Shown here piece by piece: positions 40,679-49,730 of a stretch of DNA of 64,000 nt. The translations under genes and the position numbers were made by a program. Every line of letters begins with the position of its first letter. Positions within the stretch are counted from its first letter, which is position 1. The notes below the pieces were generated by a model, which worked only from the letters and a program-made list of their open reading frames with translations, had not been told where the DNA came from and ran no database searches. This DNA comes from Arthrobacter_E sp041360795 (GTDB lineage: Bacteria > Actinomycetota > Actinomycetes > Actinomycetales > Micrococcaceae): positions 558,001-622,000 of the forward strand of contig NZ_JBFUPW010000001.1 of NCBI RefSeq assembly GCF_041360795.1, written 5' to 3'.

Positions 40679-41653
40679 ATGGGCGTCCGCATCGGAACGC
40701 GTGGGAGCCAGCTGGCTGTCACACAGTCCCAGCACACCGCAGATCAGCTGGCCGCGGTCGGCGGTTTTGAGACGGAACTGATCCGCATCAAGACCGACGG
40801 CGACGTCCTCACCGGCCCGCTGTCGCAGATGGGCGGCACCGGGGTGTTCGCCGTCGCGCTGCGCGACGCGCTGCTGGTGGAACGCTGCGATGTGGCCGTC
40901 CATTCGCTCAAGGACCTCCCGACGGCGGCGGTCCCGGGCCTGACGATCGCGGCGGTCCCGGCGCGTGAGGATGTCCGTGACGCGCTCTGCGCGCGGGACG
41001 GCCTCACGCTGGAGACCCTGCCCATCGGCTCGAGGGTCGGCACGGGTTCCCCGCGCCGCGCGGCCCAGCTCTTGCTGACCCGCCCGGATCTGGAGATCGT
41101 GGACATCCGCGGTAACGTCGACACCCGCCTGGGCCGCGTCCCGGGACTTCCGGGCAACGCGGCGGACGCCCCCGGTGACCTGGACGCCGTGGTGCTCGCG
41201 GCCTCCGGGCTGAAGCGCCTGGGCCGCACGGACGTCATCAGCGAGTACCTCGAGACATCCGTCATGCTCCCCGCCCCCGGGCAGGGCGCCCTGGCCGTGG
41301 AGACCCGCAGCGCGGACGCGCCGCAGGACCTCTCGCAGGCCGCGGCGCCGGATGTCCTGGCGCAGGCCCTCGCCGCGATCGACGACGCCGACTCCCGCCT
41401 CGCCGTCACCGCCGAACGGGCGCTGCTGGCGCGCCTCGAAGCCGGCTGTGCCGCTCCCGTCGGCGCCCACGCATTCCGCAAGGGCAGCTTCCTGCACTTG
41501 CAGGCCGTGGTCTGCGCGCCGGACGGCACCCGGCACGAGCGCCGTTCCAAGGCGACGGACGTCTTCACCGAAGTGGGGGCGACCCTCCTGGGGATCGAAC
41601 TGGCCGAGGAACTTCTCGACGCCGGGGTGGCGGACTTTGCCGACCTCGGCTGA
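40679..41653 (+). CDS. hemC: Hydroxymethylbilane synthase (porphobilinogen deaminase)
   Basis: 324 residues. It begins VRIGTRGSQLAVTQSQ and has the substrate motifs HSLKDLPTA and GNVDTRL. The cofactor-attaching Cys is residue 257 in EAGCAAPVGAHA. It polymerises four porphobilinogen molecules. AGGGAGG precedes the ATG by about 11 nt. It overlaps the hemD start. Confidence 0.95.
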   Translation: MGVRIGTRGSQLAVTQSQHTADQLAAVGGFETELIRIKTDGDVLTGPLSQMGGTGVFAVALRDALLVERCDVAVHSLKDLPTAAVPGLTIAAVPAREDVRDALCARDGLTLETLPIGSRVGTGSPRRAAQLLLTRPDLEIVDIRGNVDTRLGRVPGLPGNAADAPGDLDAVVLAASGLKRLGRTDVISEYLETSVMLPAPGQGALAVETRSADAPQDLSQAAAPDVLAQALAAIDDADSRLAVTAERALLARLEAGCAAPVGAHAFRKGSFLHLQAVVCAPDGTRHERRSKATDVFTEVGATLLGIELAEELLDAGVADFADLG

Positions 41654-42584
41654 GTGGCCCTCTGCCGGGGGTTTCCCGCAGGCGTCCACCGACCTGGAGG
41701 ACCAGGACATCCGGGCCGAGCGGGAACGCCTCGGTCTGGATCCCCGGGGTCTGCCGCTCGCGGGCCGCACGGTGCTCCTGACCCGTTCTCCGGACCGGGC
41801 GACGAGCATGAACCAGGCGCTGAAGGTGCACGGCGCCCAGCCGGCGCTGCTGCCCCTCATCGACTTCGAGGCCGTGGACGATCCGTCCGCGGTGGTCGAC
41901 GCCGTGGACCGTGTGATCGCGGGGGAGTACGACTGGCTCGTGGTCAGCAGCATCACGACGGTCCGGGCGCTCGTGCAGTACGCGGGCAGTGAGCGCTGGA
42001 AGGCTCTCGCCGGGGCTCCGGTGCGGGTCGCGACCATCGGGCCCACCTCGCGCGTCATCCTGGAACGGCTGGGCCTCGCCGTGGCACTCGCCCCGGAGGA
42101 CCAGCAGTCCGCGGACGGACTCCTGGCGCTCTGGACCGGGCAGGGTCACCGGATCCTCCTGCCGCAGGCCGACATCGCAGGCACGGTGCTCTCGGAAGGG
42201 CTCCGGGCCGCCGGGAACACCGTGGACACCGTCACGGCCTATCACACGGTGGACGCCCCCGCCCGGCCGGAACGCCGGCTCACGGTCGAGCTCGGCCGCA
42301 GCGTGACCGGTGCGCCGAGCGCCTCTTCGTTCGCAGTGCTCAGCCCGGAACAGGCCCGGGAAGCCGATGCACACGGGCGACTCGACGCCGTCATCGCGGC
42401 CTCGCCGAGTGCCGCACGTGCCGTCGTGGAGCGTTTTGGCGACGCCCTCCAGGCCCGGTTCGTGGCGATCGGACCGAGCACCGCGGCCGAGGCGGAGCGC
42501 CTCGGCCTCACCGTGGCCGCCGTGGCGGCCACCCCCACACCCCAGGGAATCGTCGACGCCGTCATCGCGGCGCTGCACGACTGA
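41637..42584 (+). CDS. hemD: Uroporphyrinogen-III synthase
   Basis: About 315 residues with the HemD two-lobed fold: GRTVLLTRSPDRATSMNQALKVHG, LPLIDF, WLVVSSITTVRALVQY and VATIGPTSRVILERLGL in the first lobe, FVAIGPSTAAEAERLGLTV near the end. No ATG or GTG fits; TTG 41637, inside the hemC end and 6 nt after GGGGTGG, is the best start. It cyclises hydroxymethylbilane. Position between hemC and hemB supports the call. Confidence 0.88.
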   Translation: MPTSAEWPSAGGFPQASTDLEDQDIRAERERLGLDPRGLPLAGRTVLLTRSPDRATSMNQALKVHGAQPALLPLIDFEAVDDPSAVVDAVDRVIAGEYDWLVVSSITTVRALVQYAGSERWKALAGAPVRVATIGPTSRVILERLGLAVALAPEDQQSADGLLALWTGQGHRILLPQADIAGTVLSEGLRAAGNTVDTVTAYHTVDAPARPERRLTVELGRSVTGAPSASSFAVLSPEQAREADAHGRLDAVIAASPSAARAVVERFGDALQARFVAIGPSTAAEAERLGLTVAAVAATPTPQGIVDAVIAALHD

Positions 42585-42602
42585 CATTCAGGAGAAGAAC
42601 CC

Positions 42603-43580
42603 ATGGAACTCCACCACCGCCCCCGCCGTCTCCGGACCACCCCTGCTCTGCGCCGTCTGGTCGCCGAGCACCGCCTGGCGCCGTCCGAGCTCATCCTGCC
42701 CGCGTTCATCCGCGAAGACCTCAGCGAGCCCGCGCCGATCACCTCGATGCCCGGCGTCGTGCAGCACACCACCGACTCGCTCAAGCGAGCGGCTGCCGAG
42801 GCCGTGGAGCTGGGCGTGGGCGGCATCATGCTGTTCGGCGTGCCGGCGGTGCGCGACGCCGAGGGCACCGCGAGCCTCGACCCCGAGGGTGTGCTCAACA
42901 AGGCCATCCGCGACGTGCGCGCCGAAGTCGGCGACGATCTGGTGGTCATGAGCGACGTGTGCCTGGATGAGTTCACCGACCACGGCCACTGCGGCGTGCT
43001 CGACGCCGAGGGCCGCGTGGATAACGACCGCACGGTTGAGATCTACGCGCGGATGGCCGTGGCGCAGGCCGAGGCCGGGGCACACGTCCTCGGCCCGTCC
43101 GGAATGATGGACGGCCAGATCGCCCCGATGCGCTCCGCGCTGGACGCCGCCGGGTTCCAGGACGTCTCGATCCTCGCTTACGCCGCGAAGTACGCCTCTG
43201 CGTTCTACGGCCCGTTCCGTGAAGCGGTGGATTCCCAGCTGCAGGGCGACCGCCGGACCTACCAGATGGACGCCGCCAACCGCCGCGAAGCGCTGCTCGA
43301 GGTCCAGCTGGATCTCGACGAGGGCGCGGACATGGTCATGGTCAAGCCGGCGATGAGCTACCTGGACATCCTGGCGGACGTCGCCGCGATGAGCCCGGTG
43401 CCCGTCGCGGCCTACCAGATCTCCGGTGAGTACGCGATGATCGAGGCCGCGGCAGCCAACGGCTGGATCAACCGCGACGCGGCGATCATGGAGTCCGTCC
43501 TGAGCATCAAGCGGGCCGGTGCCGATATGATCCTGACGTACTGGGCCAGTGAGCTGGCCGGGTGGCTGCGCCGGGGCTGA
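42603..43580 (+). CDS. hemB: Delta-aminolevulinic acid dehydratase
   Basis: 325 residues. The Schiff-base Lys is in VMVKPAMSYLD, the second active Lys in YAAKYASAFYGPFRE. The metal loop VCLDEFTDHGHCG is a mixed Cys/Asp type, between zinc and magnesium forms. It condenses two aminolevulinate molecules into porphobilinogen. AGGAG precedes the ATG, 18 nt after hemD. It is the last haem gene in the contiguous operon. Confidence 0.95.
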   Translation: MELHHRPRRLRTTPALRRLVAEHRLAPSELILPAFIREDLSEPAPITSMPGVVQHTTDSLKRAAAEAVELGVGGIMLFGVPAVRDAEGTASLDPEGVLNKAIRDVRAEVGDDLVVMSDVCLDEFTDHGHCGVLDAEGRVDNDRTVEIYARMAVAQAEAGAHVLGPSGMMDGQIAPMRSALDAAGFQDVSILAYAAKYASAFYGPFREAVDSQLQGDRRTYQMDAANRREALLEVQLDLDEGADMVMVKPAMSYLDILADVAAMSPVPVAAYQISGEYAMIEAAAANGWINRDAAIMESVLSIKRAGADMILTYWASELAGWLRRG

Positions 43581-43690
43581 ACCCGGCGGATGATCCCGGG
43601 CATCCGGGACGTCTGAGACGGCGTCCCGGCGCGGCGCACATGGCTTGGCGTCCCGGATCGGCCGTGGCGCCGAGGGCGAGGGGGACGTCG

Positions 43691-45319
43691 ATGGGTGTGG
43701 AGCGCACGGCTGGCAGGGCCTGGACGAAGGCCGTCACGAGGGAGCCGGAGGAGTCCTGGATCGAGGTCCTGCGCGCTCAGGGCCAGGCGGTGTTCTCGCC
43801 CAGTGGCTTGAGAACGCTCCTGACGATCGTGCCGGTGGTGCTCCTCTCCTCAGTGGTGTCGGGTGTGCTTCTGATCGTCGTTCTCGCGCTGATGCTGGTG
43901 ACCTACACCGGCATCTCGCTCGACGCCTCGCTGTTCGTGTCACATCCGGAGACCGCGGCCACGACGCTGCTGGTCCTGGCGGGAGTCCTGCTCGGCGGAG
44001 GCCTCGACGTCACGTTCCAGGGTCCTCAGATCGCGCAGGGTTCCGCGTACTCACAGATCCATCTCACCGGCCTGGTGATGACCTACCTCCTCGTGCTCTG
44101 GTGGTGGCTGAGGGGCGTCTACCGGAGGTCCTGCCGGAGCGAGGGAAAGCTCTGGTCCCGGTCGGCGATCGTCGCACGGGCGTTCTGGGAGGGACTGTTC
44201 ACCGCGATCGTCGTCGTCCCCGCGCTGGGTTTCTGGTCCCCTGTCGTCGACCTTCCCCAGAGTCTGGGAGTCACCCTGCAGACGCGCTGGTGGTCGATCG
44301 CCCTCACCATCTTCCTCCTGGTCTTCCTGGCGGCGCTGACCGCTCGTCTCCAGTGGTCACGGGCTCCGGAACGGGGCCTGATGGAGGTGGCCGTCGACGA
44401 AGCCAAGCGGCTCATAGTGACCCTCATCGTGGTGTTCACCGTCGCCGCCACGGCGGTGTCCGCCATGGCGCTGGCGTTCGTGCTGTCGCAGCCGGAGGAG
44501 CCGGGCCGCGCTATCGGCGTCGCGCTGCCCCTGGCCGACCCCGTGTACCTGGGATTCACCCTGGCGGCGGTGGTGCTCGGTGGCGGGATCATCACCTGGT
44601 CCACCATGACGGAACCGTTCACCGCACTCGTGGAAACCCCGCCTCCCTTCACCGTCGGTTTCGGGACGGCGAGCAGCGGGGCCGTCGTTCCGCTCCTCGT
44701 CGGCCTCTGCGTCCTCGCCTTGTTCCCGGTCCTTCGTCTCGTCGTCGTGCTGGGGCTGCGACGGCGGGCCGCCGATGAGGCTTTGACAGCAAGGGATCTG
44801 TCCGAAGGCCGGCCGTCCGGGGCCGGAGAGGGGCAGGCTCGGAGCTGGGAGCTGATCCGCGCACGCCGGAGGCGGGCCGGACGGGCCGTCGCCCTTCCGG
44901 TGCTCGTGACGGTGCTGCTCGTGATCCTTCAGCTGACGTTCGTGAACGCCATCTCGTGGTTCGAACCTGTGATGACACCCCCGGCAGCCGGGCCCGCGCC
45001 CGGATACTCCTCAGGGATGACCCTGCCGTGGTACCTTCCCCTGTTCGGCGGTGGTTTCGCCGCCGTGATCTCGGCCGGGGCGGCCTGGATTCCAACCGCC
45101 CTCGAGCGCGCGCCCTGGCTGATGGGCCTGCTGGCCTGGCGCACGCCAGAACTGACTGCCTGGCGGCCTCAGCGTCGAGCCGCGGAACAGGCGGAGGACC
45201 GTCCCGGTGCCCGCGGACCTGTCCTGGCCGTGCGGGATGCGGGGAACGGGGACGTCGAGATCCGGGAGCTGGAGTACGACGGGCCCGTCCCGGACGGCCC
45301 CTCTCGCGGCCGGGAATGA
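43691..45319 (+). CDS. Orphan polytopic membrane protein, 542 aa
   Basis: I do not recognise a family. There are about ten hydrophobic segments, starting TLLTIVPVVLLSSVVSGVLL and ending PLFGGGFAAVISAGAAWI. A cytoplasmic-looking Arg-rich linker (RARRRRAGRA) comes before the last pair, and the C-terminal tail is acidic. ATG 43691 with GAGGGGGAC upstream is favoured over the longer ATG 43562. It lies 110 nt after hemB and breaks the link to hemL. It has no transporter or enzyme motif I can name. Confidence 0.72.
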   Translation: MGVERTAGRAWTKAVTREPEESWIEVLRAQGQAVFSPSGLRTLLTIVPVVLLSSVVSGVLLIVVLALMLVTYTGISLDASLFVSHPETAATTLLVLAGVLLGGGLDVTFQGPQIAQGSAYSQIHLTGLVMTYLLVLWWWLRGVYRRSCRSEGKLWSRSAIVARAFWEGLFTAIVVVPALGFWSPVVDLPQSLGVTLQTRWWSIALTIFLLVFLAALTARLQWSRAPERGLMEVAVDEAKRLIVTLIVVFTVAATAVSAMALAFVLSQPEEPGRAIGVALPLADPVYLGFTLAAVVLGGGIITWSTMTEPFTALVETPPPFTVGFGTASSGAVVPLLVGLCVLALFPVLRLVVVLGLRRRAADEALTARDLSEGRPSGAGEGQARSWELIRARRRRAGRAVALPVLVTVLLVILQLTFVNAISWFEPVMTPPAAGPAPGYSSGMTLPWYLPLFGGGFAAVISAGAAWIPTALERAPWLMGLLAWRTPELTAWRPQRRAAEQAEDRPGARGPVLAVRDAGNGDVEIRELEYDGPVPDGPSRGRE

Positions 45320-45341
45320 AACCGGCACCCCCTCGGTTTGC

Positions 45342-46394
45342 ATGCATATGCATACAGATTCCACGCACTCGGTTCATCTCGGCGTCGACACCTTCGGGGA
45401 TGTGACCCTCCACGAGGACGGCACGCCCAAGTCTCATGAGGAAGTCCTCCGCGATGTGGTGGAGGAAGGGGTCCTGGCCGATCAGGTGGGTCTGTTCGGT
45501 TTCGGCGTGGGGGAGCACCACCGCAAGGACTTCGCGGTCTCCGCGCCGGAGGTGGTCCTCGCCGCGATCGCCGGGAAGACGGAGAACATCCGCCTCTCCT
45601 CGGCCGTCACCGTGCTCTCCTCCGACGACCCCATCCGCGTCTTCCAGCGCTTCTCCACCCTCAACGCCATCTCCGGCGGACGGGCCGAAGTGGTGCTGGG
45701 CCGCGGATCGTTCATCGAGTCCTTCCCGCTCTTCGGCTACGACCTCGAGGACTACGAGCTCCTGTTCGAGGAACGCCTCGCCCTCTTCGACAAGGCCCGC
45801 TCGCAGAAGCCCATCCACTGGGAGGGCCGCACCCGCGGGCCGATCCGCGGGCTCATGGCGTACCCGCAGGTCTCGGACGGCCTGCTTCCCGTGTCGATCG
45901 GCGTCGGCGGCAGCCCGCAGTCGGTGGTGCGCGCCGCGAGTTACGGCTACCCGATGACGCTTGCGATCATCGGCGGCGATCCCGCCCGCTTCCGCCCGTA
46001 CGTGGACCTGTACTACAAGTCGCTCGAGGAGCAGGGCAAGGAGTGGCAGCCCCTCGCCGTGCACTCCCCGGGCCACGTGGCGGAGACGGATGAGCAGGCC
46101 CGCGAGGAGTTCTTCCCGCACTGGCTCGCCAGCCGCAACAAGATCGGCGCCGAGCGTGGCTGGGGTCCCGCGAGCCGCATCGAGTTCAACGAGCAGGTCG
46201 CGGCGCACGGCGCGCTCTACGTCGGTTCGCCGGAGACCGTGGCCCGGAAGATCGTCACGGCCAAGAAGAACCTCGGCATGCAGCGCTTCGATCTGAAGTA
46301 CTCCAACGGCACGCTCCCGCACGCCTCCATGCTCAAGAGCATCGAGCTGCTGGGAACCCAGGTCGCGCCGCTCGTCAACGACATGCTGGCCTAG
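45342..46394 (+). CDS. LLM-class flavin-dependent oxidoreductase
   Basis: About 350 residues, luciferase-like TIM barrel. Typical segments are DQVGLFGFGVGEHHRKDF, IRLSSAVTVLSSDDPIRVFQRFSTLNAISGGRAEVVLGRGSF and GSPETVARKIV. It should use F420 or FMN; the substrate is unknown. The start region is odd: ATGCATATGCAT (45342-45353) is a perfect palindrome containing both ATG candidates (45342 and 45348), with no clear ribosome-binding site. Confidence 0.88.
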   Translation: MHMHTDSTHSVHLGVDTFGDVTLHEDGTPKSHEEVLRDVVEEGVLADQVGLFGFGVGEHHRKDFAVSAPEVVLAAIAGKTENIRLSSAVTVLSSDDPIRVFQRFSTLNAISGGRAEVVLGRGSFIESFPLFGYDLEDYELLFEERLALFDKARSQKPIHWEGRTRGPIRGLMAYPQVSDGLLPVSIGVGGSPQSVVRAASYGYPMTLAIIGGDPARFRPYVDLYYKSLEEQGKEWQPLAVHSPGHVAETDEQAREEFFPHWLASRNKIGAERGWGPASRIEFNEQVAAHGALYVGSPETVARKIVTAKKNLGMQRFDLKYSNGTLPHASMLKSIELLGTQVAPLVNDMLA

Positions 46395-46407
46395 CAGCAA
46401 CCCTGAC

Positions 46408-46449
46408 AACGGGCATTCCCCGGCGTTCCGGCGCCGGGGAATGCCCGTT
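46408..46449. terminator. Bidirectional terminator between the LLM gene and bdhA
   Basis: A perfect 18-bp stem (46408-46425 with 46432-46449) with a 6-nt loop between convergent genes. Confidence 0.85.
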
Positions 46450-46474
46450 CTCGCGTGCAGATCAAAGCCGGGCG

Positions 46475-47221
46475 TCAGCGCGCCGACCAGCCGCCATCCA
46501 TGGTGTAGCTCGCTCCGGTGACCATGGCGGCGTCGTCGGAGGCGAGGAAACGCGCGAGCGAGGCGACCTCCTCCGGTTCCACGAGGCGTTTGACCGCCAT
46601 CTCGGTCAGCATCACCTTCTCCAGCACCTCGGCGGGGGTGATGCCGTGCGCGGTGGCCTGGTCCGCGATCTGCTGTTCGACCAGCGGGGTCCGGACGTAT
46701 CCCGGATTCAGGCAGTTCGAGGTGACGCCGTGGGCCGCGCCTTCGAGCGCGGTGGCCTTCGACAGCCCCTCCAGGGCGTGTTTGGCGGTCACGTAGGCGC
46801 TCTTGAACGGCGAGGCGCGCAGCCCGTGCACCGAGCTGATGTTGATGATCCGGCCCCAGCCCCGGCGGTACATCCCGGGGAGCGCGGCCCGGATCAGGAG
46901 GAACGGCGCCTCCACCATGAGCCGCTGGATCCGCCGGAAGGTGTCCGGGTCGAACTCGGTGATCGGGGCGACCTTCTGGAACCCGGCGTTGTTGACCAGG
47001 ACGTCGCAGTCCAGCTCCAGGGCCTCCAGCGGGGCGGTGTCCAGGAGATCGACGGCCCATGCCTCCCCGCCGATCCGTGCGGCCACGTCCTCCGCGGCTT
47101 CCCCGTCGAGATCCGCCACCACCACGTGCAGCCCGGCGTCGGCCAGGGCCGCGGCCACGGCGGCCCCGATCCCCGAGGCCCCTCCTGTGACGAGCGCCTT
47201 CCGTGGACTGCCGTCGCTCAT
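46475..47221 (-). CDS. bdhA: 3-hydroxybutyrate dehydrogenase (SDR family)
   Basis: 248 residues. It has the NAD motif ALVTGGASGIGAAVA, NNAGFQKVAPITEF, catalytic Ser in ISSVHG and YVTAKHAL (Tyr-x-x-x-Lys), then NPGYVRTPLVEQQI, a block typical of D-3-hydroxybutyrate dehydrogenases. It would oxidise 3-hydroxybutyrate to acetoacetate. ATG 47221 overlaps the transporter stop by 4 nt; longer readings fuse it falsely with the antisense-like upstream frame. Confidence 0.87.
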   Translation of the reverse strand: MSDGSPRKALVTGGASGIGAAVAAALADAGLHVVVADLDGEAAEDVAARIGGEAWAVDLLDTAPLEALELDCDVLVNNAGFQKVAPITEFDPDTFRRIQRLMVEAPFLLIRAALPGMYRRGWGRIINISSVHGLRASPFKSAYVTAKHALEGLSKATALEGAAHGVTSNCLNPGYVRTPLVEQQIADQATAHGITPAEVLEKVMLTEMAVKRLVEPEEVASLARFLASDDAAMVTGASYTMDGGWSAR

Positions 47222-48609
47222 CGCAGGGACTCCTTCGGGTGGCCGACGACGGCGGCGGACACCCCGCGGCCCGGCGCGGCTCCGGCGTCGAGGGCCCGCA
47301 GCGAGATTCCGCGCGTCTCGCGCAGACACAGTGCCGCCACCAGGGTGATGACGCCGGCCACGGCGAGATACACGGCGGTGGGCCACCACGAGCCGGTGGT
47401 CTTGAGCCATTCCGTGGCCAGGACAGGCGCGAGAGAGCCCGCCACGATCGAGGTCACCTGATAGGCGATGGAGACGCCCGAGTACCGCATCCGCGTGGGG
47501 AACATCTCCGCCATGATGGCCGGTTGTGCGGCGTACATCAGGGAGTGGAACAGCAGGCCGACGATGATCGTGAGCACCACGATCCACGTGTTCCGCGTGC
47601 CGAAGGCGGGGAAGGCCCAGAAGCCCCAGGTGCCGCCGAGGATCGCGCCGGCGAGGTAGACGGGCCGCCGTCCCACACGGTCGGCGAGGCGCCCCACGAG
47701 CGGGATGGCGATGAAGTGGCACACGTGCGCCACGGCGATCATGCCGAGGATCTCCGCCGTGTTCACCTTGAGGGCGGTCCCGAGATAGACGATGGAGAAG
47801 GTCACCACGAGGTAGTACAGGATGTTCTCCGCGAAGCGCAGGCCCATGCCCACGAGGACGCCGCGGGGGTACTTGCGGAGGACCTCCCAGACCCCGAACC
47901 CGGCGTTCTTCTCGCGGTCCATCTCCGCTTTGGCCTCCTGGAACACCGGGGCGTCCGTGATCCGGGTCCGGATGTAGTACCCGACCAGGACCACCACCGC
48001 GGACAGCCAGAACGCGACGCGCCAGCCCCACGCCAGGAATTCCGGCGGCGTCAGGACCGAGGTCATGATCCAGAGGACCAGGGTGGCCAACACGTTCCCG
48101 AGCGGCACCGCGGCCTGAGGCCAGGAGGACCAGAACGCCCGCCGTCCGTCGGGGGCATGTTCGGCGACCAGGAGCACCGCGCCGCCCCATTCGCCACCCA
48201 GCGCGAGGCCCTGGATGAAGCGCAGCGCGACCAGGAGGATGGGAGCCCACACCCCGATCTGCTGGTAGCTCGGGAGACAGCCCATCAGGACCGTCGCGAC
48301 CCCGATCATCATGATGGTGATCTGCAGGGTCTGCTTCCGGCCGACGCGGTCGCCGAGATGCCCGAACACCACGCCACCCAGGGGCCGCGCGATGAAGCCG
48401 ACGGCGTAGGTGATGAACGCCGCGATGATGGCGTCGTACTCGTTGCCCATCTTCGGCAGCAGGATCTTGTTGAAGACGATCGTCGACGCCGTGGCGTAGA
48501 GGAAGAAATCGTACCACTCCACCACGGTCCCGGCCATGGAGGCGGAGACGATGCGGGTGAGGAGCGGACGGTCGGCGGCCGCTTCGGCGGGTTGTTCTCT
48601 GGTGCTCAT
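47218..48609 (-). CDS. MHS-family major facilitator transporter
   Basis: About 463 residues and 12 membrane segments. MHS-family features are VVEWYDFFLYATAS at the first helix and GHLGDRVGRKQTL in the loop between helices 2 and 3. Coupling to bdhA suggests uptake of 3-hydroxybutyrate or a similar organic acid; this is inference from context. ATG 48609 has GGAGGA 6 nt upstream. A divergent LysR gene is the likely regulator. Confidence 0.88.
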   Translation of the reverse strand: MSTREQPAEAAADRPLLTRIVSASMAGTVVEWYDFFLYATASTIVFNKILLPKMGNEYDAIIAAFITYAVGFIARPLGGVVFGHLGDRVGRKQTLQITIMMIGVATVLMGCLPSYQQIGVWAPILLVALRFIQGLALGGEWGGAVLLVAEHAPDGRRAFWSSWPQAAVPLGNVLATLVLWIMTSVLTPPEFLAWGWRVAFWLSAVVVLVGYYIRTRITDAPVFQEAKAEMDREKNAGFGVWEVLRKYPRGVLVGMGLRFAENILYYLVVTFSIVYLGTALKVNTAEILGMIAVAHVCHFIAIPLVGRLADRVGRRPVYLAGAILGGTWGFWAFPAFGTRNTWIVVLTIIVGLLFHSLMYAAQPAIMAEMFPTRMRYSGVSIAYQVTSIVAGSLAPVLATEWLKTTGSWWPTAVYLAVAGVITLVAALCLRETRGISLRALDAGAAPGRGVSAAVVGHPKESLR

Positions 48610-48720
48610 GGAGTTCCTCCGGGGTCTGCAGCGAGCCGGCACCACCGCGTTGTGATGTGCATCACTGGATCTCTGCCAGTATCGCTGCGCGAATTTGCCG
48701 CATCAATGGCCAGTGCCGCA

Positions 48721-48744
48721 CTGTGCGTGTGCAAAATCGCACAG
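48721..48744. promoter_or_regulatory. Candidate LysR operator in the transporter/LysR gap
   Basis: Two overlapping dyads: CTGTGCG-N10-CGCACAG (48721-48744) and TGTGC-N6-GCACA (48728-48743). They sit 34 bp upstream of the LysR start, a typical position for autoregulation. Confidence 0.6.
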
Positions 48745-48764
48745 CAGGTGGTGGCCGGCGGGTT

Positions 48765-48770
48765 TAGGGT
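48765..48770 (+). promoter_or_regulatory. -10 box of leaderless LysR gene
   Basis: TAGGGT, 7 nt before ATG 48778. Confidence 0.55.
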
Positions 48771-48777
48771 GGTGCCC

Positions 48778-49692
48778 ATGACGACGCCGTCACCCTCGCC
48801 GGATCAGCTGCTGGTCCTCCTGGAGGTCTCCCGCTCCGGACGGTTCACCGTGGCCGCCGGAACCCTGGGCCTGAACCACACTACGGTGGCCCGCAAGATC
48901 GCCGCCCTGGAAAAGTCGCTCGGAGGTCGCGTCCTGGTCCGCTCGGCCGGCGGCTGGGAGCTCACGCCGCTGGGGGAGCGGGCGGTGGGCGTCGCCTCCC
49001 AGGTGGCCGACGCCGTCGCTCGCCTCGGGCCCGAGGCGGAGGACCCGGTGACCGGGGTGGTCCGGATGACCGCGACGGACGGCTTCAGCGCCTACATCGC
49101 CGCGCCCGCGGTCGCGGTCCTGCGCAGGACACATCCCGGGCTTGCGGTGGAGCTCGTCACCGTGACCCGCCGTGCTCAGCAGCAGCGCTCCGGCGTCGAC
49201 ATCGAAGTGGTGGTCGGCGAACCGCAGGTGCACCGGGCGGAGGCCATCCCGCTGGGCGCCTACACGCTCGGCATGTACGCATCCCGCGACTACCTGGCCC
49301 GGCACGGGACGCCGGAGTGCGAGGAGGACTTCGCCCGGCACGGCCTGGTGTACTTCGTCGATTCGATGCTCCAGGTGGACGACCTCGACGCCCCGCGCCG
49401 GCTCGCGCCGCAGATGCGGGACGCCCTGACGTCCACCAACGTCTTCGTCCATGTCGAGGCCACGCGGGCCGGCGCGGGCATCGGCTTCCTGCCCTGTTTC
49501 ATGGCGGACCGGCATCCGGACCTGGTCCGGCTCCTCCCGGACCGGTTCAGCGAACAGCTCCCGTACTGGATGGTGGTCCGCGCCGACGCGCTCCGTCAGC
49601 CCGCCGTCGCAGCGGTCATCTCGGCCATCCGGAACAGGATGGCGGAGGAGCGCGAAATGCTCCTGGGACGGGCGGATCCAGGGGCCTCCTGA
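48778..49692 (+). CDS. LysR-family transcriptional regulator
   Basis: 304 residues. The N-terminal winged helix is LLVLLEVSRSGRFTVAAGTLGLNHTTVARKIAALEKSLGGRVLVR, followed by a LysR substrate-binding domain (VRMTATDGFSAYIAAPAVAVLRRTHPGL, GIGFLPCFMADRHPDLV). It is divergent from the MHS transporter/bdhA operon and probably controls it. The much longer open frame that starts at 47203 is not coding. Confidence 0.88.
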   Translation: MTTPSPSPDQLLVLLEVSRSGRFTVAAGTLGLNHTTVARKIAALEKSLGGRVLVRSAGGWELTPLGERAVGVASQVADAVARLGPEAEDPVTGVVRMTATDGFSAYIAAPAVAVLRRTHPGLAVELVTVTRRAQQQRSGVDIEVVVGEPQVHRAEAIPLGAYTLGMYASRDYLARHGTPECEEDFARHGLVYFVDSMLQVDDLDAPRRLAPQMRDALTSTNVFVHVEATRAGAGIGFLPCFMADRHPDLVRLLPDRFSEQLPYWMVVRADALRQPAVAAVISAIRNRMAEEREMLLGRADPGAS

Positions 49693-49730
49693 ACGTGCGT
49701 GGAGCCCTCCCGGAGTGGGAGAATGGAGTC

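Noticed and set aside
47222..48517. Apparent fusion of bdhA with an upstream frame
   Set aside because: The upstream part is a shifted frame of the MHS transporter; bdhA has its own ATG overlapping the transporter stop.
47203..48777. Long frame leading into the LysR gene
   Set aside because: It is antisense to the transporter and lacks any domain; the LysR fold begins right after ATG 48778.
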